Assembly: GCA_910576925.1 (NCBI GenBank)
Contig: CAJTKB010000030.1
Coordinates: 1-14,363, forward strand
DNA length: 14,363 nucleotides
Source: an uncultured Bacilli bacterium
GTDB lineage: Bacteria > Bacillota_I > Bacilli_A > RF39 > UBA660
Reading direction: 5' to 3'
Made by a program: the position numbers and the translations under genes
The notes under the pieces: model-generated
The model's input: the letters and a program-made list of their open reading frames with translations, nothing else
The model's database searches: none
What the model was told of the DNA's origin: nothing
Shown: positions 7,159 through 14,015 of the stretch, piece after piece
Layout: the number at the start of each line of letters is the position of its first letter
Position numbering within the stretch: the stretch's first letter is position 1

Positions 7159-8473
7159 ATGGATCTAATCTATTTGGTCCTCTAAATAAGAACTGGGTCT
7201 CTTTTATACTAGGTATATCTAAAAGAAGCATAGTAAGTCTATCTATTCCAATAGCAAAACCACCATGTGGAGGACAACCATATTTAAAAAATTCTAAATA
7301 AAATTTAACATCATTATCTAATTTTTTCTCTTTCGCATTTTTTACTACTTCATTATATCGATGTTCTCTTTGAGCACCAGTTGTTATTTCAACGCCTTTC
7401 CAAATTAAATCATAACCTTGTAGAACACCATTTTCATCTCTCATATGATAAAATGCACGTTTTTCAGCTGGAAAGTCCACAACAAACATAAATTCGTGAT
7501 TATATTTTTCCTTGGCAAGACGATATACTAATCTCTCTGCTTCAGTAGTAAGATCTGTCTTTTCTCCATCACTTACTTTATAACCATATCTTTCGTCTAA
7601 TTCTTTATAAATATCTGCAAGAGTCATTACAGGAAAAGGAAGGGTTGGAACATTAATATCTATACCAAAAACACTAGAGATACTTTCACCATACTTTTCT
7701 TTAACTTTTAAAAGAGCATATCTAAGCATATCAGCTTCTAGCTTCATAACATCTTCATAACTATCAATATAAGAAAATTCAACATCAAAGCTAGTAAACT
7801 CTGTAGCATGTCTAGAAGTATTTGAATTTTCTGCTCTAAAACAAGGAGCCACTTCGAATACCTTACTAAAACCACTTGCTATAGCCATTTGCTTATAAAA
7901 TTGAGGAGATTGGGCAAGATAAGCTTTTCTATCAAAATATTTTACCTCAAAAACCTCGGCTCCACTTTCACTTGCAGTCTCAATAAATTTAGGAGTATGA
8001 ATTTCCATAAAATCATTCTCATATAAATACTCTCTCATATATCTCACAAGTTCTGTTTGTACTTGAAACATTAATATATTCTTATCACTTCTAAGGTCAA
8101 TAAAACGATAATCAAGCCTAGTATCAAAATTAACTCCCTCTAAATTTTTATAATTAAATGGAAGTTCATTTTCACTAGTACTAGTAACTTCTATTTTAGT
8201 TGGAATAATTTCCATACCACCCATTTTAACCTTTGGAGCATCCATTAACATTCCCTCTATTTTAACAGTACTTTCAAGTGGTAAATTACTAACTATTTCA
8301 ACAAGTTCTTTATTTTTTTCCTCGCTTTTTTCTACTGTTACTTGCACTTTACCTGTAGAATCTCTAATAACAATAAATTGAACCCATTGTAAGTCTCTAA
8401 CATTATCAACAAATCCACTAAATTCTATAACTTCACCTAAATATTTTTTCAAATCTTTTGCATATATTTTCAT
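7157..8473 (-). CDS. aspS: aspartate--tRNA ligase, archaeal/eukaryotic-type without the bacterial GAD insertion
   Basis: Class IIb synthetase charging tRNA-Asp. At 438 residues it is far shorter than the common bacterial AspRS (about 590), because it lacks the GAD insertion domain. It resembles the archaeal-type AspRS (AspS2) found in some Bacillota. An N-terminal OB-fold anticodon-binding domain (about 1-105) is followed by the catalytic core: motif 1 region IHTPKFIETASESGAEVF (158-175), SPQFYKQ (189-195), motif 2 FRAENSNTSRHATEF (212-226) and motif 3 GFAIGIDRLTMLLL (405-418). SPQFYKQ and the tail rule in AspRS over AsnRS. The C-terminus FRGPNRLDP replaces the usual FPRD-like ending. At the OB-fold position where tRNA-Asp-specific archaeal enzymes have Trp there is Asp23, so a non-discriminating enzyme that also charges tRNA-Asn is possible. 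The ATG at 8473 has an AGAGGTG site, 14 bases after hisS, so both are co-transcribed. Confidence 0.95.
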   Translation of the reverse strand: MKIYAKDLKKYLGEVIEFSGFVDNVRDLQWVQFIVIRDSTGKVQVTVEKSEEKNKELVEIVSNLPLESTVKIEGMLMDAPKVKMGGMEIIPTKIEVTSTSENELPFNYKNLEGVNFDTRLDYRFIDLRSDKNILMFQVQTELVRYMREYLYENDFMEIHTPKFIETASESGAEVFEVKYFDRKAYLAQSPQFYKQMAIASGFSKVFEVAPCFRAENSNTSRHATEFTSFDVEFSYIDSYEDVMKLEADMLRYALLKVKEKYGESISSVFGIDINVPTLPFPVMTLADIYKELDERYGYKVSDGEKTDLTTEAERLVYRLAKEKYNHEFMFVVDFPAEKRAFYHMRDENGVLQGYDLIWKGVEITTGAQREHRYNEVVKNAKEKKLDNDVKFYLEFFKYGCPPHGGFAIGIDRLTMLLLDIPSIKETQFLFRGPNRLDP

Positions 8474-8487
8474 TTCTACACCTCTTT

Positions 8488-9834
8488 TTAATGCTTATGA
8501 TTATGACAATCTAAACAGTGTCCATCATCACCACATTCTCCACTACATTCAATATCATAATCAAATGTTTCATCATCAGCTAGTTGTTCATCTAAATAAT
8601 ATATTAAATACTCTATTTCTATTAAGTTTTCTTCTTTTGTCGCATTATTTTTAACCATTACTTGTCCATTATTTAAATCATCACTATTCAAAATAATCAA
8701 AAATTTACTTTTTAATCTATCTGCTTGTTTAAATTGAGCTTTTAAACTTCTTTTAGTATATTCTGTATCACAAATAAAACCTGCCATTCTAATTTCTTGC
8801 GCTAAATACATTGCATATTTCTTCTCATCTTCATTAACATACATTATAAAACAATCTAAATAATCTTTAATAGGTAGATCTATTTTCTCTTCTTTTAAAG
8901 CCATAACAAGTCTATCTAGGCCCGATGCAAATCCAATACATGGTGTATCTGGACCACCAAGTTCTTCAACTAAGCCATTATAGCGACCCCCTCCACCTAT
9001 TGCTAAACTATTTCCATTAATATCAGCTTTTATTTCAAAAACAGTATGACTATAATAGTCAAGTCCTCTAACAATTGTTGGAACAACTTCATACTCTACC
9101 TCTAATAAATCAAGATATTCCTTAACTTTTTCAAATCTTTCTCTACTATCATCATTTAAATAATCTATAGTCTTAGGAGCATTTTTTATAATATCCTTAT
9201 TTTCATCAACTTTACAATCTAAAATCCTTAAAGGATTTTTATTAATTCTATCATTACAATCATCACATAAGAAACTAAGATGAGGCTTAAAATAATTTAT
9301 TAATTCTTCTCTATAAGCTACTCTACTTTCATTATCACCAAGAGAATTTATTTCTACTTTTACATTTTTTAATCCTAACATTTTATATATATTAACAGCC
9401 GCTGATATAATTTCAGCATCTCCCATTGGATCATCACTTCCAAGTATCTCCATTCCAAATTGTGTAAGTTCTCTCTCTCTTCCAGCTTGCGGTCTTTCAT
9501 ACCTATACATTGTTCCGTTATAATATACCTTTACAGGAAGATTGTCACCATACATTTTATTTTCTATAAAACTTCTTACAACTCCAGCGGTTCCTTCAGG
9601 ACGAAGAGTCATATTCCTATCACCCTTATCCTTAAAGTCATACATCTCTTTAGTAACAATATCAGTAGTATCGCCTATTCCTCTATGAAATAATTCACTA
9701 GACTCAAAAATAGGTGTACGAATATAATTATAATTATATTTTTCCATTACACTATCAATTATTTCTTCAATATATTTCCATACTTTTGCATTACTACCAT
9801 ATATATCATTAGTTCCTTTAGGTTTTGTTATCAT
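8488..9834 (-). CDS. hisS: histidine--tRNA ligase with an unusual Cys/His-rich C-terminal tail
   Basis: Class II synthetase charging tRNA-His. Visible signatures are motif 2 MYRYERPQAGRERELTQFG (109-127), the histidine-binding loop VRGLDYYSHTVFE (255-267), AIGGGGRYNGL (278-288) and motif 3 GFASGLDRLVMAL (301-313), followed by the anticodon-binding domain (about 325-415). Three cysteines (190, 193, 207) mark the insertion segment with LRILDCK, seen in many bacterial HisRS. Oddly, the protein is 448 residues, about 20-30 longer than typical, and ends in an acidic linker followed by Cys and His residues: C430, C434, H439, C440, C443, H444, H446, H448. This looks like a metal-binding appendage. 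The ATG at 9834 follows an AGGAG site, and the gene starts 10 bases after the 111-residue protein's stop, so it belongs to that transcription unit. No T-box leader is present. Confidence 0.97.
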   Translation of the reverse strand: MITKPKGTNDIYGSNAKVWKYIEEIIDSVMEKYNYNYIRTPIFESSELFHRGIGDTTDIVTKEMYDFKDKGDRNMTLRPEGTAGVVRSFIENKMYGDNLPVKVYYNGTMYRYERPQAGRERELTQFGMEILGSDDPMGDAEIISAAVNIYKMLGLKNVKVEINSLGDNESRVAYREELINYFKPHLSFLCDDCNDRINKNPLRILDCKVDENKDIIKNAPKTIDYLNDDSRERFEKVKEYLDLLEVEYEVVPTIVRGLDYYSHTVFEIKADINGNSLAIGGGGRYNGLVEELGGPDTPCIGFASGLDRLVMALKEEKIDLPIKDYLDCFIMYVNEDEKKYAMYLAQEIRMAGFICDTEYTKRSLKAQFKQADRLKSKFLIILNSDDLNNGQVMVKNNATKEENLIEIEYLIYYLDEQLADDETFDYDIECSGECGDDGHCLDCHNHKH

Positions 9835-9844
9835 ATTATTTCTC

Positions 9845-10180
9845 CTATCTTTTCTTTATAATATTTTTATCATAAACAGGTTTTATATAAGTACAAGCAT
9901 TTTCTAAATAAAATGCTCCAGGATATATCATTTCACATCTTTTATCATTATCTAATAAATCATAGTAATAATAATCATTAGAACTATGTCTAAAAAGAGT
10001 ATTTCCCTTTTTACTTGTATTTACTATAGAAGTAGCACTATAATCATCTATTCTTCTTCCAGTATACAAATTAGATACCCCATTTTTTAAAACATAACTG
10101 CATAATTTTTCCTTAGAAATAAAACCTATTTCAAATTTATTAGTCAAAATATCTTTTACCAACTTTAATTCATCTAGCAT
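9845..10180 (-). CDS. unrecognised 111-residue protein, first gene of the hisS-aspS unit
   Basis: I do not recognise it. The 111-residue protein has no signal peptide or membrane helix. It starts with a likely amphipathic helix (LDELKLVKDILTN), has a run of four tyrosines at 70-73, three cysteines (27, 82, 96) and a basic end (NIIKKR). The start is well supported by a near-ideal GGAAGGAG site 5-6 bases upstream of the ATG at 10180, and the frame is open over its whole length with codon use like its neighbours. It lies 93 bases downstream of the deacetylase-like gene with its own TATAAT, and only 10 bases before hisS, so it is very probably translated from the same mRNA as both synthetases. 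A role linked to translation is possible from context only. Confidence 0.75.
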   Translation of the reverse strand: MLDELKLVKDILTNKFEIGFISKEKLCSYVLKNGVSNLYTGRRIDDYSATSIVNTSKKGNTLFRHSSNDYYYYDLLDNDKRCEMIYPGAFYLENACTYIKPVYDKNIIKKR

Positions 10181-10209
10181 AAACTACTCCTTCCAAATCT
10201 ATAGTAAAT

Positions 10210-10238
10210 ATTATACAATATATTAGAAAAGAAATAAA
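10210..10238 (-). promoter_or_regulatory. probable promoter of the 111-residue protein / hisS / aspS unit
   Basis: Minus strand: perfect -10 TATAAT (10215-10210), directly preceded by TTG. At 17 bases the -35 is only TTTATT (10238-10233). The whole 93-base spacer is too short for a T-box riboswitch. No clear terminator for the preceding gene is visible in it, so read-through may also contribute. Confidence 0.5.
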
Positions 10239-10273
10239 TAAAATTTAAATACTTAGATAAAATTATAATTAAA

Positions 10274-11116
10274 CTACTCACTAAGAAGTTCATCAAGTCT
10301 CACTATTGAGTAACCTCTTTGATTTATATAATTAATTACTGTCTTTAACTCATTTGTAGAATTACTCATTCTAATAATTGAACCACTATTTAAACTATTT
10401 TTTATTGTTTTATAAGGATTATTTCTAGCATTTATACTAGGAAGTACTGTATGTAATTCTAATTTTTTACATAAATTAAGAACTCTATACTTTTTATAAT
10501 CATTAAAACAAAACTTACTTTTTTCTCCTTTAATATCATTTAAAATACCAATAGCCGTTTTAAAATACATTTCTTCATAATTACCATTATAGCTTAGAAC
10601 TTCTACTTCATAACCTGTCTCTATCATATTTTTTATAAAGCTTCTATTATTTTCTATAAAAAGTCCATCCACAAAGAAAGTTGCACTAACATTATTATCA
10701 GAAAGAATAGTAAGTAAATCTATAATATTATCATCTCTACCTACAGTAAAAACAAGTCCTACTTTCATACTATCATCTCTACCACTAACAATATATTTAT
10801 CATAATTATCATTTAATGATATAGTAGGCTTTTCTTCTCCAAAAGCATACAAACTATCATTATAATTACCATATCTAAACATTTTATTAAAACTTTCATT
10901 AACCTCAACCTTAATACCATTTATTCCTGGAATAATAGTATCGTCTTCTATAATTGCATTAACCGCTTCAGTCTCATATTTTTCTTTTTCACTATTAATA
11001 ACTTTCATAATAGGATTATTGCTTTTAACAATATCTACAGCAACCTTTGTATAATAAAAACTAAATAATAGTAAAAAAACAGAAATAATAACTTTATATA
11101 TTTTTTTAAACATCAT
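10274..11116 (-). CDS. membrane-anchored polysaccharide-deacetylase-like protein lacking catalytic residues
   Basis: Residues 7-22 are a hydrophobic anchor after basic residues, so the rest is likely outside the membrane. A linker contains PGINGIKVEVNESFNKM (63-79), and 118-277 resemble a NodB/CE4 deacetylase domain: GLVFTVGRDD (120-129), NNVSATFFVDGLFI (141-154), GSIIRMSNST (245-254), and closing YSIVRLDELL. Active CE4 enzymes have a T-F-D-D-G motif, an H-[ST]-x-x-H metal site and a late L-x-H-D. Here these positions read FTVGRD, VLSYNGNYEEM and RMSNS, so the Asp and both metal-binding His residues are gone. It is therefore probably a pseudoenzyme that binds cell-wall glycan or regulates partners. 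Two adjacent ATGs (11116 and 11113) follow a GGTGAT site at 11122-11117; the second has the better spacing. It lies downstream of mreCD but has its own promoter. Confidence 0.8.
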   Translation of the reverse strand: MMFKKIYKVIISVFLLLFSFYYTKVAVDIVKSNNPIMKVINSEKEKYETEAVNAIIEDDTIIPGINGIKVEVNESFNKMFRYGNYNDSLYAFGEEKPTISLNDNYDKYIVSGRDDSMKVGLVFTVGRDDNIIDLLTILSDNNVSATFFVDGLFIENNRSFIKNMIETGYEVEVLSYNGNYEEMYFKTAIGILNDIKGEKSKFCFNDYKKYRVLNLCKKLELHTVLPSINARNNPYKTIKNSLNSGSIIRMSNSTNELKTVINYINQRGYSIVRLDELLSE

Positions 11117-11244
11117 ATCACCATTAAAATATATGTCAAATAATCAAAGAAAAAGAACATTAAAGGAATATATGGAAAGTTTAAATTGCTTGGTATGGTA
11201 AGTATATGATAAAATTTTAAAACTCCTTCAATGTCCAGTAGCAT
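11113..11244 (-). CDS. possible 43-residue membrane peptide overlapping the deacetylase-like gene
   Basis: An ATG at 11244 opens 43 codons ending in TGA at 11115-11113, which overlaps the start of the deacetylase-like gene in an ATGATG junction, an arrangement typical of translational coupling. The peptide begins MLLDIEGVLKFYHILTIP and ends in a hydrophobic stretch FPYIPLMFFFFDYLTYILMVI-like that could span the membrane. The binding site is poor (GTGAT close to the ATG, reminiscent of the GGTGAT sites of neighbours). A promoter lies just upstream. It could equally be untranslated leader; see the separate note on the GAAGGAG sequence inside it. Confidence 0.25.
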   Translation of the reverse strand: MLLDIEGVLKFYHILTIPSNLNFPYIPLMFFFFDYLTYILMVI

Positions 11245-11259
11245 AATATCACATAATAA

Positions 11260-11288
11260 ATTATATATAAAACAGTCAATTCAGTAAA
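11260..11288 (-). promoter_or_regulatory. promoter of the deacetylase-like gene
   Basis: Minus strand: -35 TTTACT (11288-11283), 17-base spacer, perfect -10 TATAAT (11265-11260). The start would be near 11253, giving a leader of about 135 bases if the short open frame is not translated. The -35 overlaps the U-run of the mreD terminator. Confidence 0.6.
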
Positions 11289-11323
11289 AAAAAAGAAATA
11301 CAACTAATAAAAAGCATATTTCT
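11286..11323 (-). terminator. intrinsic terminator of mreCD
   Basis: On the minus strand AGAAATA (11323-11317) pairs with TATTTCT (11300-11294), extendable by two G-U pairs, and is followed by a run of nine U residues (11294-11286). It starts about 20 bases after the mreD stop. Confidence 0.7.
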
Positions 11324-11341
11324 AATATCAATTATAAAAAT

Positions 11342-11872
11342 TCATCTTATTTTAGTTCTAAAATTACATAAACTGTTACTTCTATTTTTATTGACAATTT
11401 TTAATGTAATTAAATATATAACAAGTCCATATATTATATTTAAAATAATAGAATGACTAATCTTATAAATAAGTCTATCAAATGTAATTGGTACTAAATC
11501 AAATATTAAAATACAAAGTGCAAAAGTAGATTCATATATAATGATTATCAAAATCAAATAAAACATAACCCTAAAAACAGTAACAGGAAAATTTTTATAG
11601 ATAAAAATACTTATATAACCTAAAAATACAAAAATAAATCCATTAAAGAAAAGTAAATTGGTATATAATAAATCATAAATAATTCCTAATATAAATAAAT
11701 AAATCAAGTAATTCTTATTATTTTTAAAAAAAAGTGGATATAAAATAAAAGTTAAAATAACAGTAAACATAGGAGTAAAAAGAGTTAAATCATTTACAAG
11801 ATATGGTAAATAGTTAGTAAGAATACCATCTACTATTATTGAAATTATACTAATGATTATAATAGCAGTCAT
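11342..11872 (-). CDS. mreD: rod shape-determining membrane protein MreD
   Basis: A 176-residue protein that is almost entirely hydrophobic, with about five membrane helices and a short basic C-terminal tail (KNRSNSLCNFRTKIR). Size, topology and position right after mreC identify it as MreD; the sequence itself diverges quickly in this family. MreD works with MreC, MreB, RodA and class B penicillin-binding proteins in the elongation machinery that guides lateral wall synthesis. Its ATG overlaps the mreC stop by one base (TAATG), and an AAAGGAG site sits in the end of mreC, so the two are translationally coupled. The stop is TGA, one sign that TGA is not read as tryptophan here. A terminator follows, and the usual downstream minCD genes are not present. 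Confidence 0.88.
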   Translation of the reverse strand: MTAIIIISIISIIVDGILTNYLPYLVNDLTLFTPMFTVILTFILYPLFFKNNKNYLIYLFILGIIYDLLYTNLLFFNGFIFVFLGYISIFIYKNFPVTVFRVMFYLILIIIIYESTFALCILIFDLVPITFDRLIYKISHSIILNIIYGLVIYLITLKIVNKNRSNSLCNFRTKIR

Positions 11873-12669
11873 TATTTATTCTCCTTTAGTATTGTCACAT
11901 AATGAATATTAGAAAAATCTTGACTTGTTTCAACATATAAAGTTTTACTAATATTATATCTATCGCTTTCAATTTTTTTTACTCTACCTATGTATATTCC
12001 TCTTGGAAACAAACCACCAAGTCCACTCGTTAAAACAACATCTTCTTCTTTAACATTACTATCCTTTGAAACTCCAGTAACAGTTATAGTATTGCTTTTT
12101 TTATCATATCCATTTAGTATTGCGTAAGTGTCCCCACCACCTGTACTAATAGATACTGATACTTTATAATTTAAATCATCTGAAGTAATTAATTTAATCT
12201 CACAAGAATTATCACTAACTTTAGTTGTTTTTCCGATTAAGCCACCTGTTGATAATACAGCCATATCTTTTTTTATTCCATCTTTTTTACCTTTATCTAC
12301 AGTAATAGTATTAAACCAATATGATTTATTTCTTGATAAAACAGTAGCATTAACTGTTTTATATTCTGTAAATGTTTTATTAAGCTCTAATGCATCTTTT
12401 AATTCTTCTATTTCCTTTTCTAGACTACTATTAACATTCTTTTGAATAAGATAAGTATCTGACATATCTTTATTTTTATCCACATTAAGGAAAACAAAAG
12501 GATACATTACAACTTTTTCTATCACAATACTAATATTTTTCAAATATCCCTCTACTATTCCCATATTACGATCAAGTTTTAAAGAATAAAAAAAACAAGA
12601 TATAACAAGTAATACAATAACACAGATAACTATTACTCTATTTTTATTTTTCTTCTTATTTTTATACAT
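11872..12669 (-). CDS. mreC: rod shape-determining protein MreC
   Basis: Bitopic membrane protein of the elongasome that connects wall synthases to the cytoskeleton. From the ATG at 12669 it is 265 residues: basic KKNKNR, one membrane helix (about 12-30), a coiled coil (about 73-97), then the double beta-barrel MreC domain (about 105-262). That domain shows typical stretches such as VTVDKGKKDGIKKDMAV-like, GGLIGK, LTSGLGGLFPRGIYIG and VETSQDFSNIHYV. I chose the ATG at 12669 over a longer frame opened by TTG at 12723. The extra 18 codons contain the mreC promoter (-10 at 12700-12695), abut the radC stop and do not resemble MreC. The ATG has only a weak site (GAG). The gene lies 54 bases after radC and is coupled to mreD. 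mreB, usually between radC and mreC, is missing. Confidence 0.94.
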   Translation of the reverse strand: MYKNKKKNKNRVIVICVIVLLVISCFFYSLKLDRNMGIVEGYLKNISIVIEKVVMYPFVFLNVDKNKDMSDTYLIQKNVNSSLEKEIEELKDALELNKTFTEYKTVNATVLSRNKSYWFNTITVDKGKKDGIKKDMAVLSTGGLIGKTTKVSDNSCEIKLITSDDLNYKVSVSISTGGGDTYAILNGYDKKSNTITVTGVSKDSNVKEEDVVLTSGLGGLFPRGIYIGRVKKIESDRYNISKTLYVETSQDFSNIHYVTILKENK

Positions 12670-12694
12670 ATAATCAACTCTTTTTCCTGTTTTT

Positions 12695-12723
12695 ATTATA
12701 GTACAAAGTATCCTAAAGAACAA
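12695..12723 (-). promoter_or_regulatory. promoter of mreC-mreD
   Basis: Minus strand: -35 TTGTTC (12723-12718), 17-base spacer, perfect -10 TATAAT (12700-12695), starting right after the radC stop codon. The start near 12688 leaves a leader of about 20 bases, supporting the ATG at 12669 as the real mreC start. Confidence 0.65.
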
Positions 12724-13407
12724 CTAAAGATTCAAAATATCATGGTTTTCATAAAAACTATAATAAGTATTATTTCCTACTATAATATGATCAATTATTG
12801 GTATTTTATTCACACAACCTATTTCAACTAAACTTTTAGTAAACAAAATATCTTCCCTACTAGGATTAGTATCCCCAGATGGATGATTATGTATACATAT
12901 AATTGATGAAGCACTTGTTAAATAAGCTTCTTTAAATATTTCTCTTGGATGAACTACACTTCTATTAATAGTACCTTTAAATAAAAGTTTTCTCTCAAGT
13001 AATTCCTGTTTATTATTCAAATATAAACAATAAAATTCTTCTTGCATTTTACCAACAAACAAGTCTTGACAAAATTCAAAAATTTCTTTTGCATTAAGCA
13101 ATTTTTCTTTATGTTTAGGGGAATTTAAATAAATTCTTTTACCAAGTTCAATAGCAGAAGTTATCTCAATTGCCTTAACTTGACCAATCCCCTTTAAGGA
13201 AATTAATTTATTTAGAGAAACATCTTTTAAATATTCAATTCCACCTACTTCATTAAGCACATTAATAGCAAGATCCATAGAACTATACTCTCTAGTGCCT
13301 GTTTTTATTATAATTGCAAGTAACTCTTGATTTGAAAGTCCACTAGCACCTACTCTCAAAAATCTTTCTCGCGGTCTTTCATTTTTTGGTATATCTCTAA
13401 CATACAT
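12724..13407 (-). CDS. radC: RadC family protein (JAMM/MPN+ metallo-domain)
   Basis: A 227-residue RadC/UPF0758 protein of normal length. The N-terminal part has a helix-hairpin-helix (LKGIGQVKA, 71-79) of the kind that contacts DNA. The C-terminal JAB1/MPN+ domain has the metal signature HNHPSGDTNPSRED (173-186: His173, His175, Asp186), typical of zinc-dependent hydrolases. The historical link to DNA repair came from a mutation later assigned elsewhere, and the biochemical role is still unclear. The start ATG at 13407 has a perfect AGGAGGT site. It sits 47 bases after the SPOR-like gene with no terminator between, so the two are probably co-transcribed, and directly before the mreCD promoter. 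The radC-mre neighbourhood is a classic Bacillota arrangement. Confidence 0.96.
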   Translation of the reverse strand: MYVRDIPKNERPRERFLRVGASGLSNQELLAIIIKTGTREYSSMDLAINVLNEVGGIEYLKDVSLNKLISLKGIGQVKAIEITSAIELGKRIYLNSPKHKEKLLNAKEIFEFCQDLFVGKMQEEFYCLYLNNKQELLERKLLFKGTINRSVVHPREIFKEAYLTSASSIICIHNHPSGDTNPSREDILFTKSLVEIGCVNKIPIIDHIIVGNNTYYSFYENHDILNL

Positions 13408-13454
13408 AAAATTACCTCCTATTATATTGTTCGAGATAACCTTAAAAATTTATA

Positions 13455-13907
13455 CTATTTATTCAAAACCATTTCTTCATAACTTGATAAAATAACAGAA
13501 TTTATTGAATCAATTTCATTATTTGATTCTGCATTACTAAGCAGTATATCAAACTGTTCTAGATTAGTTAAAAAATCTTTATTTTTAATCTCTCTTTCGT
13601 AAAAATATAAATTATAACCCATTTTATTGTAAATAGAACTTATTTTTTTTAAATTTTCTTTATTCTTACTAATTCCTACATAAACATAATAATTATTATT
13701 TTCTTTAACGACCAACTTGTTTTGAATATCAACAGTATCATTTTCCATGCTATTCTTATCTTTATAAACACCCAATTGCAATAAATATACATAGTTGTCC
13801 TTTTTTATATTTAAAGCATACACATCACTAATTTTATCATAAATAAGCTTACCACTAAAAACACCTAATATTATTATTGATATTATAATAATTATATTTT
13901 TTTTCAT
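13455..13907 (-). CDS. membrane-anchored SPOR-domain-like protein
   Basis: A 150-residue protein. Residues 4-23 form an N-terminal membrane anchor or uncleaved signal (KKNIIIIISIIILGVFSG). Residues about 38-110 look like a SPOR domain: a strand with Y-V-Y-L-L-Q-L-G-V-Y, a helix with K-N-S-M-E-N-D, the strand NNYYVYVGISKNKENLKK and a final helix and strand (MGYNLYFYE). SPOR domains bind peptidoglycan stripped of stem peptides, typically at division or remodelling sites, which would suit its place beside mreCD. The remaining 40 residues are acidic and probably helical. The ATG at 13907 has a GGTGAT site. It follows two tandem terminators, so it begins a unit with radC; a convincing promoter could not be chosen between several AT-rich candidates at 13908-13960. 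Confidence 0.75.
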   Translation of the reverse strand: MKKNIIIIISIIILGVFSGKLIYDKISDVYALNIKKDNYVYLLQLGVYKDKNSMENDTVDIQNKLVVKENNNYYVYVGISKNKENLKKISSIYNKMGYNLYFYEREIKNKDFLTNLEQFDILLSNAESNNEIDSINSVILSSYEEMVLNK

Positions 13908-13957
13908 ATTATTATCACCATATCAATAGTAACAATAAAAGAATATCTATTTTGTCG

Positions 13958-13990
13958 AAAAAAAGTTATAAAAACAAATTTTACAACTTT
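13958..13990 (-). terminator. second tandem intrinsic terminator upstream of the SPOR-like gene
   Basis: On the minus strand AAAGTTGTAAAA (13990-13979) pairs over 12 positions (one G-U) with TTTTATAACTTT (13973-13962) around a 5-base loop, then further U residues (13961-13958). It lies about 25 bases beyond the first terminator. No gene is visible between 13908 and 14052. Confidence 0.65.
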
Positions 13991-14015
13991 ATGTATAATA
14001 CAACTTAAATAATCA

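Noticed and set aside
7119..7301. Plus-strand open frame of 60 codons
   Set aside because: Antisense to the 3' end of aspS and to its terminator; no independent support.
9460..9693. Plus-strand open frame of 77 codons
   Set aside because: Antisense inside hisS, whose motifs make the minus strand the true coding strand.
11176..11205. Plus-strand nine-codon frame (MESLNCLVW) with an AAAGGA site upstream, a possible leader peptide
   Set aside because: There is no plus-strand gene downstream for it to regulate, and all other transcription in the window is on the minus strand.
12670..12723. N-terminal extension of MreC from a TTG codon
   Set aside because: The extension begins immediately after the radC stop, contains the mreC promoter, and has no MreC-like sequence; the ATG at 12669 starts the normal cytoplasmic/helix arrangement.
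13408..13454. TATAAT next to the radC ribosome binding site as a radC promoter
   Set aside because: No acceptable -35 at 16-18 bases and no extended -10; radC is more simply co-transcribed with the SPOR-like gene.
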